Part shown: positions 1-6,571 of the stretch, in pieces | Numbering within the stretch: the stretch's first letter is position 1 | Layout of the letters: each line of letters opens with the position of its first letter | DNA from: Treponema sp. | Lineage (GTDB): Bacteria; Spirochaetota; Spirochaetia; Treponematales; Treponemataceae | Assembly: GCA_016297405.1 (NCBI GenBank) | Contig: JAEDGP010000092.1 | Span: 1 to 6,720, forward strand | DNA: 6,720 nt | Reading direction: 5' to 3' | Program-made: the position numbers and the translations under genes | Notes under the pieces: generated by a model | The model's database searches: none | Told to the model about the DNA's origin: nothing | What the model saw: the letters and a program-made list of their open reading frames with translations, nothing else

Positions 1-1748
1 TCCCCTTTGTAAATCACACATCTTCGGACAACCTTTCCATATTTCTGTTCAGTTTTTGAAATATTATCTTCATTCAAAAGATGCTTTGCCTGATCCTCTA
101 TAATTTCATCACTATGTTTGATTTCAAAACATTCTATTTCGCCTTTTTTACTGTCGTAAATCACCATATCAAATTCACCGGCCGCAAAATACAGTTTGAA
201 AACTTCCTTAGATTTACCATAGCGACGCTTTGTATCCAGAATGACAATATCTTCCATCATATGACCAATTACAGTAGAAAGAAGTCTGTCTGTAACAAAA
301 AGTTTCACAGGTACACTCAAGTCATCAAACTTTTCATCCTTAAGAATTGAATGAACCAAAGCTTTTGCCTGACAAAATCTCATTCCAGGCTGAGTAAAAA
401 TATTACTTTCTGCAAAACTTAACTTTCGACCGATTGCCCTCTGATCGCTATGATCCAGCAAATCCAGTGCTTCAAGATATTCTTTTATTTCACTCAAATG
501 ATCATCAGTAACTTCAACAGACTGCAAATCCTTATTCTTTATTTCAAGGATTTCCATCAGTGATTTTGTAACTGAACTTTCATCAAGATTACCAAATATT
601 TCCAGACGATTTTCTTCTTCCCTGTCATTTCTAAGATTACGCCCTAAAAGATGCAGGTCGTGAGATTTAAAGTCATCAGTAAGCACATTGATAAGAAATT
701 TATGTGATTCATTTTCAATAATTCTATTAATTGCACCTGTAAGTTCCTTTTTCTCGTAAAGTTCATAAAGATTTCTGAAATGATTTCCATCCTGATAGCA
801 CTTAAGGGAATGCTGGATGTTTGAACAGATTGCCGTATCAATATAAATACGTGTTGATTCATTATCCTTAAAGGATGCATCATCTGCATTCACTTCCTTG
901 TTATCAAAATCCCAGATACCAGCCTTAAGAGTTCCACCATATCGTACATATTCATCAATATCATTGATTCCAAGAAGTCTTGAGTGTTCTGCAAAAGAAA
1001 TATAAGTCGTATGAACCATTACCGCACGGTCATACAATTCTTCATGAATTGCAAGCCAGAAACCTAAGGAATCAGTACCGGAAAGAACAATCTTCATTCC
1101 CATGGCAGAATAAATATCAGAAAGAATAGCTGCAGAATCAATGAAGTCACTTATAAGAGTTACTTCATCTATAAACACAAATTTTATTCCCAGCTCCCGA
1201 AGTTGTTTCAAATCTTTATTCATGGAAGCCATTGTGTCATTAACAGTAGCCTTAATATAAACACTGCGATTAAAATCTGTATCATTCATATCCTGTAAGC
1301 ACTGACGAATCATTGTTGTCTTACCTGTTCTTCGTAACCCATAAACAAGACAGACCTTATCAAGAGTTTCACTATAAAGATATTTTTGAATCTGTTTATA
1401 ACAATTACGCTTTTGAAATGCATTAGTCTGGGCTGAAAAATCCTTAAGATCATTTCCGAATATAACCCGAAGATTAAACTTTGCATCATTTATAGAAGGT
1501 CTTTCAACAAATGCTGCAGAGGATTTCAAATCTGAAAGTTTTGACTGAAGAGATTTACGCAATTCTATTTTTTTCCGGAAGTCTTCCAACTCATCATTCT
1601 TAATATATTTACTTTTGATTTTTCCGTTCTCAGTCCATTGCTGATAATACCTTTCTTTTCCACTTATAAGCTTCTTAGAAATATAACCGACAGGTAATGA
1701 AGAAATCTGTTTTTCTAATTCTGAAATCTGGCTAATAATGTCTTCCAT
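1..1748 (-). CDS. AAA ATPase (AAA_14/DUF4143-like) with N-terminal coiled-coil/DUF6788-like segment and C-terminal PD-(D/E)XK-like domain, partial
   Basis: The frame is open from the ATG at 1748 to the left edge (582 full codons, no stop), so the C-terminus lies outside the window. The start is supported by AGGAGG at 1757-1762, eight bases upstream. Residues 1-75 are charged and heptad-like, with a YISKKLISGKERYYQQW segment resembling DUF6788-type N-termini. The Walker A motif GLRRTGKTT lies at 137-145 (Lys143). Walker B KFVFIDE lies at 189-195 (Asp194, Glu195), followed by a sensor-1-like VLSGTDS. This order matches the AAA_14 ATPases usually joined to DUF4143. Near the visible end, GEFDMVIYD (Asp527), then FEIKHSDE (Glu542, Lys544), fits the D...ExK core of PD-(D/E)XK nucleases. 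Family members are common, often multicopy, and mostly of unknown role; DNA processing or defence is inference. No frameshift is seen. It is separated from efp by a strong terminator and so is its own transcription unit. Confidence 0.85.
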   Translation of the reverse strand, partial: MEDIISQISELEKQISSLPVGYISKKLISGKERYYQQWTENGKIKSKYIKNDELEDFRKKIELRKSLQSKLSDLKSSAAFVERPSINDAKFNLRVIFGNDLKDFSAQTNAFQKRNCYKQIQKYLYSETLDKVCLVYGLRRTGKTTMIRQCLQDMNDTDFNRSVYIKATVNDTMASMNKDLKQLRELGIKFVFIDEVTLISDFIDSAAILSDIYSAMGMKIVLSGTDSLGFWLAIHEELYDRAVMVHTTYISFAEHSRLLGINDIDEYVRYGGTLKAGIWDFDNKEVNADDASFKDNESTRIYIDTAICSNIQHSLKCYQDGNHFRNLYELYEKKELTGAINRIIENESHKFLINVLTDDFKSHDLHLLGRNLRNDREEENRLEIFGNLDESSVTKSLMEILEIKNKDLQSVEVTDDHLSEIKEYLEALDLLDHSDQRAIGRKLSFAESNIFTQPGMRFCQAKALVHSILKDEKFDDLSVPVKLFVTDRLLSTVIGHMMEDIVILDTKRRYGKSKEVFKLYFAAGEFDMVIYDSKKGEIECFEIKHSDEIIEDQAKHLLNEDNISKTEQKYGKVVRRCVIYKG

Positions 1749-1771
1749 GAATCTATCCTCCTTTTACACTA

Positions 1772-1813
1772 TAACCTATAATAACCTTAATTTAAATAGG
1801 TTACTTTAGGTTA
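1772..1813. promoter_or_regulatory. Dyad array of four TAACCT/AGGTTA hexamers, putative operator of the ATPase gene
   Basis: TAACCT occurs at 1772-1777 and 1782-1787, and its reverse complement AGGTTA at 1798-1803 and 1808-1813. Each pair is exactly 10 bp apart (one helical turn), and the whole array is symmetric about 1792.5. A second, offset symmetry exists: a perfect 11-bp inverted repeat, 1777-1787 with 1808-1818. The array sits between a TATAAT box (1813-1818, minus strand) and the gene's Shine-Dalgarno, so it would cover the transcription start or the 5' leader. A bound dimer or tetramer repressor is the natural reading. An RNA hairpin masking the leader is the alternative. The regulator is unknown. 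Confidence 0.55.
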
Positions 1814-1841
1814 TTATAGATATAGATGCATTTCAAAGATA
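1813..1841 (-). promoter_or_regulatory. Weak candidate promoter of the ATPase gene
   Basis: A perfect TATAAT is present on the minus strand at 1813-1818. The hexamer 17 bp upstream (1836-1841, TATCTT) is a poor -35 box. A TTGAAA lies closer, only 12 bp from the -10, which is too short a spacer for sigma70. The gene needs a promoter here because a terminator separates it from efp. If this is the promoter, it may depend on an activator. Confidence 0.3.
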
Positions 1842-1931
1842 GTGTACAATAAAGTTCGCAAAAGCTTTGGAACAGAACCTGGCAAATTAAAATACAAAAG
1901 ACTTAAATCTTCAAAATCATTCTGAAAAGAT

Positions 1932-1987
1932 AAAAAAAGGCCATCCAATAAGTTAATGCTTGCTATAAGCAACACCTATCAGATGGC
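1932..1987 (-). terminator. Intrinsic terminator of efp
   Basis: On the minus-strand RNA, 1987-1974 pairs with 1953-1940 over 14 consecutive positions beginning GCCAUC/GAUGGC, followed by one C and seven U (1938-1932). A small inner hairpin, TTGC/GCAA (1969-1972 with 1960-1963) around a 5-nt loop, caps the structure. Three of the 14 pairs are G-U wobbles in the minus-strand RNA and would be C-A mismatches in the plus-strand RNA. The fold and the U-tract therefore both point to termination of leftward transcription. It begins 35 bases after the efp stop codon. Confidence 0.85.
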
Positions 1988-2022
1988 TCCTTTCATTTCT
2001 GTATGCAAACGCTCACAGAAAA

Positions 2023-2589
2023 TTATTTTGCGCGTTCTACGAATGAACCGTCGCGTGTATCAACAACGATTTTTTCTCCATCATTGATGAACAATGGAAC
2101 ACGTACTTCAATACCAGTATCCAATGTAGCTGGTTTCAAAGACTTTCCAGATGTATCACCCTTTACTCCAGGTTCTGTATAAGTAATTGTGCGAACAACC
2201 TGAACTGGCATATCAATACCAACTGGCTTGCCTTCATAGAATGTAAGCTTTACTTCAAGGTCATCTTCTGGAGTGATGTATCCAGCATAGTCACCAAGGT
2301 TTTCTTTTGGAAGTTCAAACTGTTCGTAAGTTTCCTGATCCATGAAAACGAATGTATCGCCGTCAACATAAGAAAGCTTTGTTACATGTGATTCAAGATC
2401 AACTTCGTCGAACTTTTCACCAGCGTCAATACCAAGATCCATTGTTGATTTTGTAACAAGGTTCTGTACGCGAAGGTTTGTAACCATACCTGCACGACCT
2501 GAGCGCTGACCAAGCATCTTCTGAACGATGAGTGGGTTTCCTTCATACATGAAAGCTGTACCAACTTTCAACTGTGATGTCATTAACAT
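2023..2589 (-). CDS. efp: Elongation factor P, arginine-type (EarP substrate)
   Basis: EF-P binds the ribosome next to the P-site tRNA and speeds peptide-bond formation at consecutive prolines. The product is 188 residues, the usual family length. The family C-terminal signatures are clear: YTEPGVKGDTSGK, then a KPATLDTG segment, then VDTRDGSFVERAK at the end. The N-terminal KOW-like domain carries the modification loop QRSGRAG, with Arg32 at its tip. Arg, not Lys, marks the subfamily that is rhamnosylated by EarP, and earP lies two genes upstream. The ATG at 2589 is chosen because GAGG (2599-2602) is nine bases upstream; the longer frame from 2604 would overlap that site, and an ATG at 2583 is less well spaced. 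This start puts Arg at 32 and Gly at 10, as in Pseudomonas EF-P. The loop differs from the proteobacterial SGRNAA consensus. The gene has its own promoter and terminator. Confidence 0.96.
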   Translation of the reverse strand: MLMTSQLKVGTAFMYEGNPLIVQKMLGQRSGRAGMVTNLRVQNLVTKSTMDLGIDAGEKFDEVDLESHVTKLSYVDGDTFVFMDQETYEQFELPKENLGDYAGYITPEDDLEVKLTFYEGKPVGIDMPVQVVRTITYTEPGVKGDTSGKSLKPATLDTGIEVRVPLFINDGEKIVVDTRDGSFVERAK

Positions 2590-2598
2590 AATATATAA

Positions 2599-2602
2599 CC
2601 TC
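2599..2602 (-). promoter_or_regulatory. Shine-Dalgarno of efp that decides the start
   Basis: GAGG on the minus strand lies nine bases before the ATG at 2589 and fifteen before the in-frame ATG at 2583. An ATG at 2604 overlaps this site and has no comparable site of its own. The 188-residue start is therefore preferred. Confidence 0.7.
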
Positions 2603-2632
2603 AAAAAAAAGATTTACTAAAATAGTTCTTCT

Positions 2633-2661
2633 ATTATATATGTTTTCTCAAGAAAAGTCAT
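2633..2661 (-). promoter_or_regulatory. Sigma70-type promoter of efp
   Basis: A perfect TATAAT -10 box (2633-2638, minus strand) is preceded after exactly 17 bp by ATGACT (2656-2661), which matches four of six consensus -35 positions. Predicted initiation near 2626 gives a leader of roughly 35-40 nt. It lies in the only intergenic gap between the radical SAM gene and efp, so efp can be transcribed independently of earP. Confidence 0.65.
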
Positions 2662-2676
2662 TAGTTTTATTTCACA

Positions 2677-2704
2677 ACCTGATTATCATCCTGAATACCT
2701 GATT
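2677..2704. repeat. 8-bp direct repeat, 20-bp period, upstream of the efp promoter
   Basis: ACCTGATT occurs at 2677-2684 and again at 2697-2704, two helical turns apart. A related CCTGA lies between them at 2690-2694. The repeats sit just upstream of the -35 box of efp, a position typical for activator sites. They are short enough to be chance. Confidence 0.35.
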
Positions 2705-2706
2705 TA

Positions 2707-2738
2707 AAAAAAACAGCTACAACAAAATCTGCTTTTTT
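2707..2738 (-). terminator. Possible weak terminator or attenuator at the end of the radical SAM gene
   Basis: In the minus-strand RNA an A-tract followed by GCAG (2738-2729) can pair with CUG followed by a U-tract (2716-2707) around a 12-nt loop that contains the UAG stop codon. Only three pairs are strong; the rest are A-U plus one G-U. The run of eight U suits an intrinsic terminator, but the stem is weak and read-through into efp is likely. Confidence 0.3.
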
Positions 2739-4450
2739 ATATTATGGTTACCATCAGGATTATCTTTCTCTCTGCGAGGATAAACAAAAAGAATTCTATA
2801 ACACTTTCCTTCTGAAACTGTATCCTCCGGGCGATCACAAAGGGGATTCACAAAAAACTCATCATAATCGGAATAAGCATAATCCAAACGCGTATTCTGA
2901 ATGCCACCGTGTGATTGAAGAGCTAAGGTATGGCCATCTCTGTCATAACGATGGTCGAACCATTGAGGAAAGCGGCCGCTCTTTTTTGCTTCGATAAAAT
3001 CAAAGCGAATCAGTTCCTGCAGAACTAGAACATCTGCAAAATCCGCAAATGAGGTGGCATGGTCAAATAGGAAACCAAACCAATACACATCTTTACGAGG
3101 TTGATCAAAAGCTTTGAATTCACGTCCCAAATCAACGGCCTTACAAAAGAATTTCCAGAACCCCATTGTTCGTCCCAAATAGCTCATGGTTTTGCAAAAT
3201 TCTCCGCTGTTCCAAAATGCATCCACCATTGTTTCAACATCTTTCAAATACACAATTTCTTCGTAAGACAGATAAGGTGTTGAAAGAGTTTCGTAAGGCG
3301 GATTTTCCATCCATTTCCAGCCATTTTTTTCAGAATATTCTTCCATATCTGTACCGTGCAACACCTTCAAAAATCCCAGCTGAAGAGCATCCGGTTTCAT
3401 TTTCATTACAAAATCAAATGAGCGGCCAAAGCTTTCCAGATCTTCGAAAGGAAGCCCGGCAATCAAATCTAAATGAGAATGAATGGTAGAAGGAATGCGC
3501 TGCACATTTTTAAAAAGAGTTTCAACATTATCTGAGCGACCCACAGCTTTCAGTGTTCTAGGATTTGCACTTTGTACGCCAATTTCAAACTGCATCACTT
3601 CTGATGGTACTTTCTGCAAAAAAGCAATTGCATTCTCAGAAAGATATTCTGCTTCAATTTCAAAATGGAACATTGTTTTTCCATTATGATGATCCAGAAT
3701 ATATTGCCAGATTCCAATATATCGCTCCTCATTCAGGTTATAAGTTCTGTCCACAAATTTAACAAGCCGCACATTTGCATCCAAAAATTTCTGTATATCT
3801 GCAAAAACCCGCTCAATGGGCATAAAACGCACTTTTTTATCCAGCGAACTCATACAGTAAGCACAACTAAAAGGACATCCCCTGCTTGATTCATAATAAT
3901 AAATTTTATTGTCCGGCTCATCCATAGCAGGATATGGAAATGGAAGTGCACTTAAATCCCACAAAAGTTCTCGCCCATGAACAAATCCAAATTTTCGGGA
4001 AAATATTCCTTTTATTTTCCCAAATTCCAAAGATGTAACATCAAATTCCTGATCTTTTTGAAAAAAATCACAAAGTTCTTTTGTAGTATCTTCACCTTCA
4101 CCGCAAATCACAAAATCCAGGGCAGGATTTTTTTCCAGATAGCCTTGGGCAAAAAAACTAGCTTCCGGACCACCCATACCTATTTTGCATTCAGGTAAAA
4201 TTTTCTTAATTTCTGGAATAATTTTCTGAATTATTTCCACATTCCAGATGTATGTAGAAAAAACAACAACTTTCGGCTCTTTTGCGGCAATTCCCCGTAA
4301 AATCTCGCCAACCGACTGATTTATAGTCCATTCCCCAAATCCAATCAAATCCGGTTTTTCTTCTGCGCCGCAATATAGCGCAATGGACCGTACCGCAATA
4401 TTAGTATGATTATAGCAGGCATTCACTGCAGCCAGCAAAATTTCAGGCAT
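2717..4450 (-). CDS. B12-binding domain radical SAM protein with C-terminal DUF4080
   Basis: The product is about 577 residues. Residues 1-140 look like a cobalamin-binding Rossmann domain: an opening EILLAAVNA strand, the KIGMGGPEAS motif near 91-98, and VICGEGE near 115. The classical DxHxxG cobalt ligand is not obvious. The radical SAM cluster motif is SSRGCPFSCAYC, with Cys192, Cys196 and Cys199 (CxxxCxxC), followed by FVDRTYN and a long TIM-barrel-like region containing FEIGVQSANP. The remaining C-terminal part fits DUF4080, which accompanies this architecture. The substrate is unknown. The first in-frame start is GTG at 4453, but GGAGG at 4457-4461 is better spaced (6 nt) for the ATG at 4450, which forms TGATG with the earP stop; translation is therefore coupled to earP. 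The family is widespread in anaerobes without earP, so a role in EF-P modification is only a contextual guess. Confidence 0.88.
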   Translation of the reverse strand: MPEILLAAVNACYNHTNIAVRSIALYCGAEEKPDLIGFGEWTINQSVGEILRGIAAKEPKVVVFSTYIWNVEIIQKIIPEIKKILPECKIGMGGPEASFFAQGYLEKNPALDFVICGEGEDTTKELCDFFQKDQEFDVTSLEFGKIKGIFSRKFGFVHGRELLWDLSALPFPYPAMDEPDNKIYYYESSRGCPFSCAYCMSSLDKKVRFMPIERVFADIQKFLDANVRLVKFVDRTYNLNEERYIGIWQYILDHHNGKTMFHFEIEAEYLSENAIAFLQKVPSEVMQFEIGVQSANPRTLKAVGRSDNVETLFKNVQRIPSTIHSHLDLIAGLPFEDLESFGRSFDFVMKMKPDALQLGFLKVLHGTDMEEYSEKNGWKWMENPPYETLSTPYLSYEEIVYLKDVETMVDAFWNSGEFCKTMSYLGRTMGFWKFFCKAVDLGREFKAFDQPRKDVYWFGFLFDHATSFADFADVLVLQELIRFDFIEAKKSGRFPQWFDHRYDRDGHTLALQSHGGIQNTRLDYAYSDYDEFFVNPLCDRPEDTVSEGKCYRILFVYPRREKDNPDGNHNIKKQILL

Positions 4451-5658
4451 CACACTCCTCCCATTGCGCCGCTTTTCTGAAGCAATTCGCTTTCCAGGGG
4501 ATTTTCCCTTTGCAGGCGCTCCTGGATAAACTGCATCAGATGCTGTGCCAAATCTCCATTTTCCAGAAGGGAAGCCGAAAATGACTTAAACCCATCCTTC
4601 AGCTCCTCATAACTTTCCAAAAACTCAAAAAGCACAGCTTCAAGCTCATCGTCAGAAGAATCAGTTTTATTATAAACCTGCCAGCATCGTTCTACTTTCT
4701 GAAACAAAACCGAATCAAAATGCCTTCCCATGCGATCCAGGAGCGCCTGAACTTTCACCAGCTGATATTCTTCGCTTTGCGGATATGCATGCCAAACGAA
4801 TGGCACTCCACAAAGACAAGCTCTACTTAAGCTGTCTTCTCCACGAATAAATAGCAAAGGCAATCTGCATAAAAGCCCGTCCCACTCAATTTGAGACAAA
4901 AACGGCATCTTCTCAAGTTCAAAAAAACTTGTTTTCTCTGAACTTTCGTTGGCAGCTGCAAGGCTTTCGCTTTTTTTCACTTGATCGTAAGCACTTTCGA
5001 AAGATTCAAAGCCCGCGCCTTTTGCTAATAGAACCTTCAATTCACCATTCATATACTTTTCATTGAATTTCTGAAAAGCTTTCACAGCAGGAACCCAATT
5101 TTTTGGATAACTGAAGAAAATCACTTCCCGTTCCAATTTCTTCTGCTTCAACGATTCAACAAACGGTTTGTCCAAAATCAAACCACCTGTTTTATTCGAA
5201 AAACCTGGCATGAAATTAACCTTTTGAACTTTTGCGCTTCTAGTAAGTGAATTTAATTTATGAAAAGTTTCTGCATAATCTTCCGCAGTCAGATAATCTA
5301 TCATTATAATTTGAACAATATTCTGAAACTTCACTTCGAACAAAAGTTTTTCAAGCCAATCAGGTCTTCCACACTGAAAACACTCCAGAATAACTTCCGG
5401 TGGATTTTCCATAAATGTTTTTGTGCAAACTTCCTCTGCATCCCACAAGAAAATTTGCCAGTTTCGAATTTTCTGAAATTCCTTATTTTCCTGAACAAGT
5501 GGCTCCAAAAGCGAAAAAGATTTCAGATTGTCCACAATAATTCGAATAGAAATATCCGGATACAAATCTGTCAGGGCCCGCGCAAGTCTATAGACAACGC
5601 CTATATCTCCAAAATTATCAACAACCTTGCAAAGAATAGTAACATCTTTAGTTTTCAT
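4450..5658 (-). CDS. earP: Protein-arginine rhamnosyltransferase EarP (EF-P Arg32 modifying)
   Basis: EarP is a cytosolic inverting GT-B glycosyltransferase that moves rhamnose from dTDP-L-rhamnose to Arg32 of EF-P. The 402-residue product has the family opening DVTILCKVVDNFGDIGVVYR (Asp14, Asp18), matching the catalytic aspartates reported as Asp13 and Asp17 in Pseudomonas EarP. The nucleotide-sugar site appears as FIRGEDSLSRA with Arg272, Glu274 and Asp275, then PFVWHAYPQ. The Glu corresponds to Glu273 with the same one-residue offset. All key residues are therefore present. It is slightly longer than many relatives, mainly through a charged middle segment around 215-250. AGGA at 5666-5669 is seven bases before the ATG. 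It overlaps the upstream DUF218 gene by 11 nt and the downstream radical SAM start by one base. Its substrate gene, efp, lies two genes downstream. No rhamnose biosynthesis genes are in the window. Confidence 0.95.
   Translation of the reverse strand: MKTKDVTILCKVVDNFGDIGVVYRLARALTDLYPDISIRIIVDNLKSFSLLEPLVQENKEFQKIRNWQIFLWDAEEVCTKTFMENPPEVILECFQCGRPDWLEKLLFEVKFQNIVQIIMIDYLTAEDYAETFHKLNSLTRSAKVQKVNFMPGFSNKTGGLILDKPFVESLKQKKLEREVIFFSYPKNWVPAVKAFQKFNEKYMNGELKVLLAKGAGFESFESAYDQVKKSESLAAANESSEKTSFFELEKMPFLSQIEWDGLLCRLPLLFIRGEDSLSRACLCGVPFVWHAYPQSEEYQLVKVQALLDRMGRHFDSVLFQKVERCWQVYNKTDSSDDELEAVLFEFLESYEELKDGFKSFSASLLENGDLAQHLMQFIQERLQRENPLESELLQKSGAMGGV
4457..4461 (-). promoter_or_regulatory. Shine-Dalgarno of the radical SAM gene, inside earP
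   Basis: GGAGG on the minus strand lies within the last codons of earP. It is six bases from the ATG at 4450 and only three from the GTG at 4453, which favours the ATG. Confidence 0.6.
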
Positions 5659-6571
5659 TAGGTTTTCCTGTAAACAGAATTCTTCCTGCTAATTTAAAAT
5701 ATGCAAAAACTTCCCTTGCATAATTATTTGGCACATAAAGCAACGGCGTTTTTGATGCCACTCCTTTTACTTTTGAAAACCCCATCCGTCGAGCTATTAA
5801 TTTTGTTCTAGCCAGATGACTTTCACTTGTTACCAAAACAATTTCCTTATTTTTCAGCTCTGATAGGGAAACCCCTAAGTAATCGGCCGCAATGGCCGTT
5901 GCGTTCTGCAGATTTTCGATTGTATCCATTGAGCGGTTTTCTTCCAGAACTACTGTGCCATACGCTTCTGCCGGCAGCATCACATCAAAATATTCTTTCA
6001 TAACGCTAGCTTCATCACTTATCGTCAACGGAAGCTGCCCACCAGCCATTATCAGCAAAAAGTTTGGGTATTTTTCGTTCAATACAACTTCAACTGCTTT
6101 TTCCAATTTATTAACAACTGCCGGTGGAAGAGAACCATCACCATTAAGGCCGCCGCCATGCACAATCATCACAGTTTTATTCTGATTATCATCAATTGAT
6201 CCGCCAGGAAAATCACTTTTCCCATTGCTCAGCATATAATGAAGAATGCAACCTGATGAAAACACAACAAAAACGCCAAGGCCAGCAAGTGCGTACAAAA
6301 TACCTTTGGCCACCATTTCGCTTTTAGCGCTTAATTTTGCATAAACCCGGTGCCATATATGCTGTTTCCAAAAAAATCCGCTCCAACAGAAAAACAGGCC
6401 AAGGAAAAACCATACAACCTTGAATCCATAAAAACATCCAGGAACAGATGCTTTTGCAGCCACATTCAAAGCCACAAAGTAACAGTTAAAAATAAATGCC
6501 AATACAAAAAACAAAACTTGTATCAATTTGCCAATAACTCGATTTCTTTCCACAACATTTTCCTTAATCAT
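5648..6571 (-). CDS. Membrane-anchored DUF218 (YdcF/SanA/ElyC-like) protein
   Basis: The 307-residue product has three hydrophobic segments at about 14-36, 50-67 and 90-113. A DUF218 domain follows from about 131: VMIVHGGGLNGDG, LLIMAGGQL, SDEASVMKEYF, the EENRSMDTIEN segment, and VTSESHLARTKLIARRMGF. These match the GGG, GGQ, E..M, NT..N-like and S..H..R pattern of the family. With an odd number of membrane spans and a cytosolic N-terminus, the domain would face the periplasm, as in ElyC/SanA, which affect envelope integrity. The biochemical activity is unsettled. The start ATG at 6571 overlaps the upstream stop (ATGA) but has only a poor ribosome binding site. A GTG seven codons in has AAGGA in front and could be used instead. 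It is coupled to earP by an 11-nt overlap, though no functional link to EF-P is known. Confidence 0.85.
   Translation of the reverse strand: MIKENVVERNRVIGKLIQVLFFVLAFIFNCYFVALNVAAKASVPGCFYGFKVVWFFLGLFFCWSGFFWKQHIWHRVYAKLSAKSEMVAKGILYALAGLGVFVVFSSGCILHYMLSNGKSDFPGGSIDDNQNKTVMIVHGGGLNGDGSLPPAVVNKLEKAVEVVLNEKYPNFLLIMAGGQLPLTISDEASVMKEYFDVMLPAEAYGTVVLEENRSMDTIENLQNATAIAADYLGVSLSELKNKEIVLVTSESHLARTKLIARRMGFSKVKGVASKTPLLYVPNNYAREVFAYFKLAGRILFTGKPNEN

Noticed and set aside
81..350. 89-codon plus-strand open frame
   Set aside because: It lies antisense to the ATPase coding frame, which has clear family motifs there, and has no ribosome binding site or recognisable product.
644..889. 81-codon minus-strand frame inside the ATPase gene
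   Set aside because: It is a different frame on the same strand as the continuous ATPase frame and has no homology signature.
1749..1930. Possible CRISPR-like or mobile-element repeat structure in the intergenic region
   Set aside because: The repeated unit is only 6-11 bp with no spacer series, no transposase fragment and no target-site duplication; an operator-like array explains it better.
2382..2564. 60-codon minus-strand frame inside efp
   Set aside because: It is an out-of-frame shadow of efp, which is an unambiguous family member over its full length.
2633..2652. TTGAGA placed before TATAAT in the efp promoter
   Set aside because: The spacer would be only 7 bp, too short for sigma70; ATGACT with a 17-bp spacer is the better -35.
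3101..4198. Several plus-strand open frames of 60-107 codons
   Set aside because: All are antisense to the radical SAM gene and have compositions expected from reverse reading of an AT-rich gene; no domain is recognisable.
5260..5661. 133-codon plus-strand open frame
   Set aside because: It is antisense to the N-terminal half of earP, whose catalytic motifs are intact; no independent evidence of coding.
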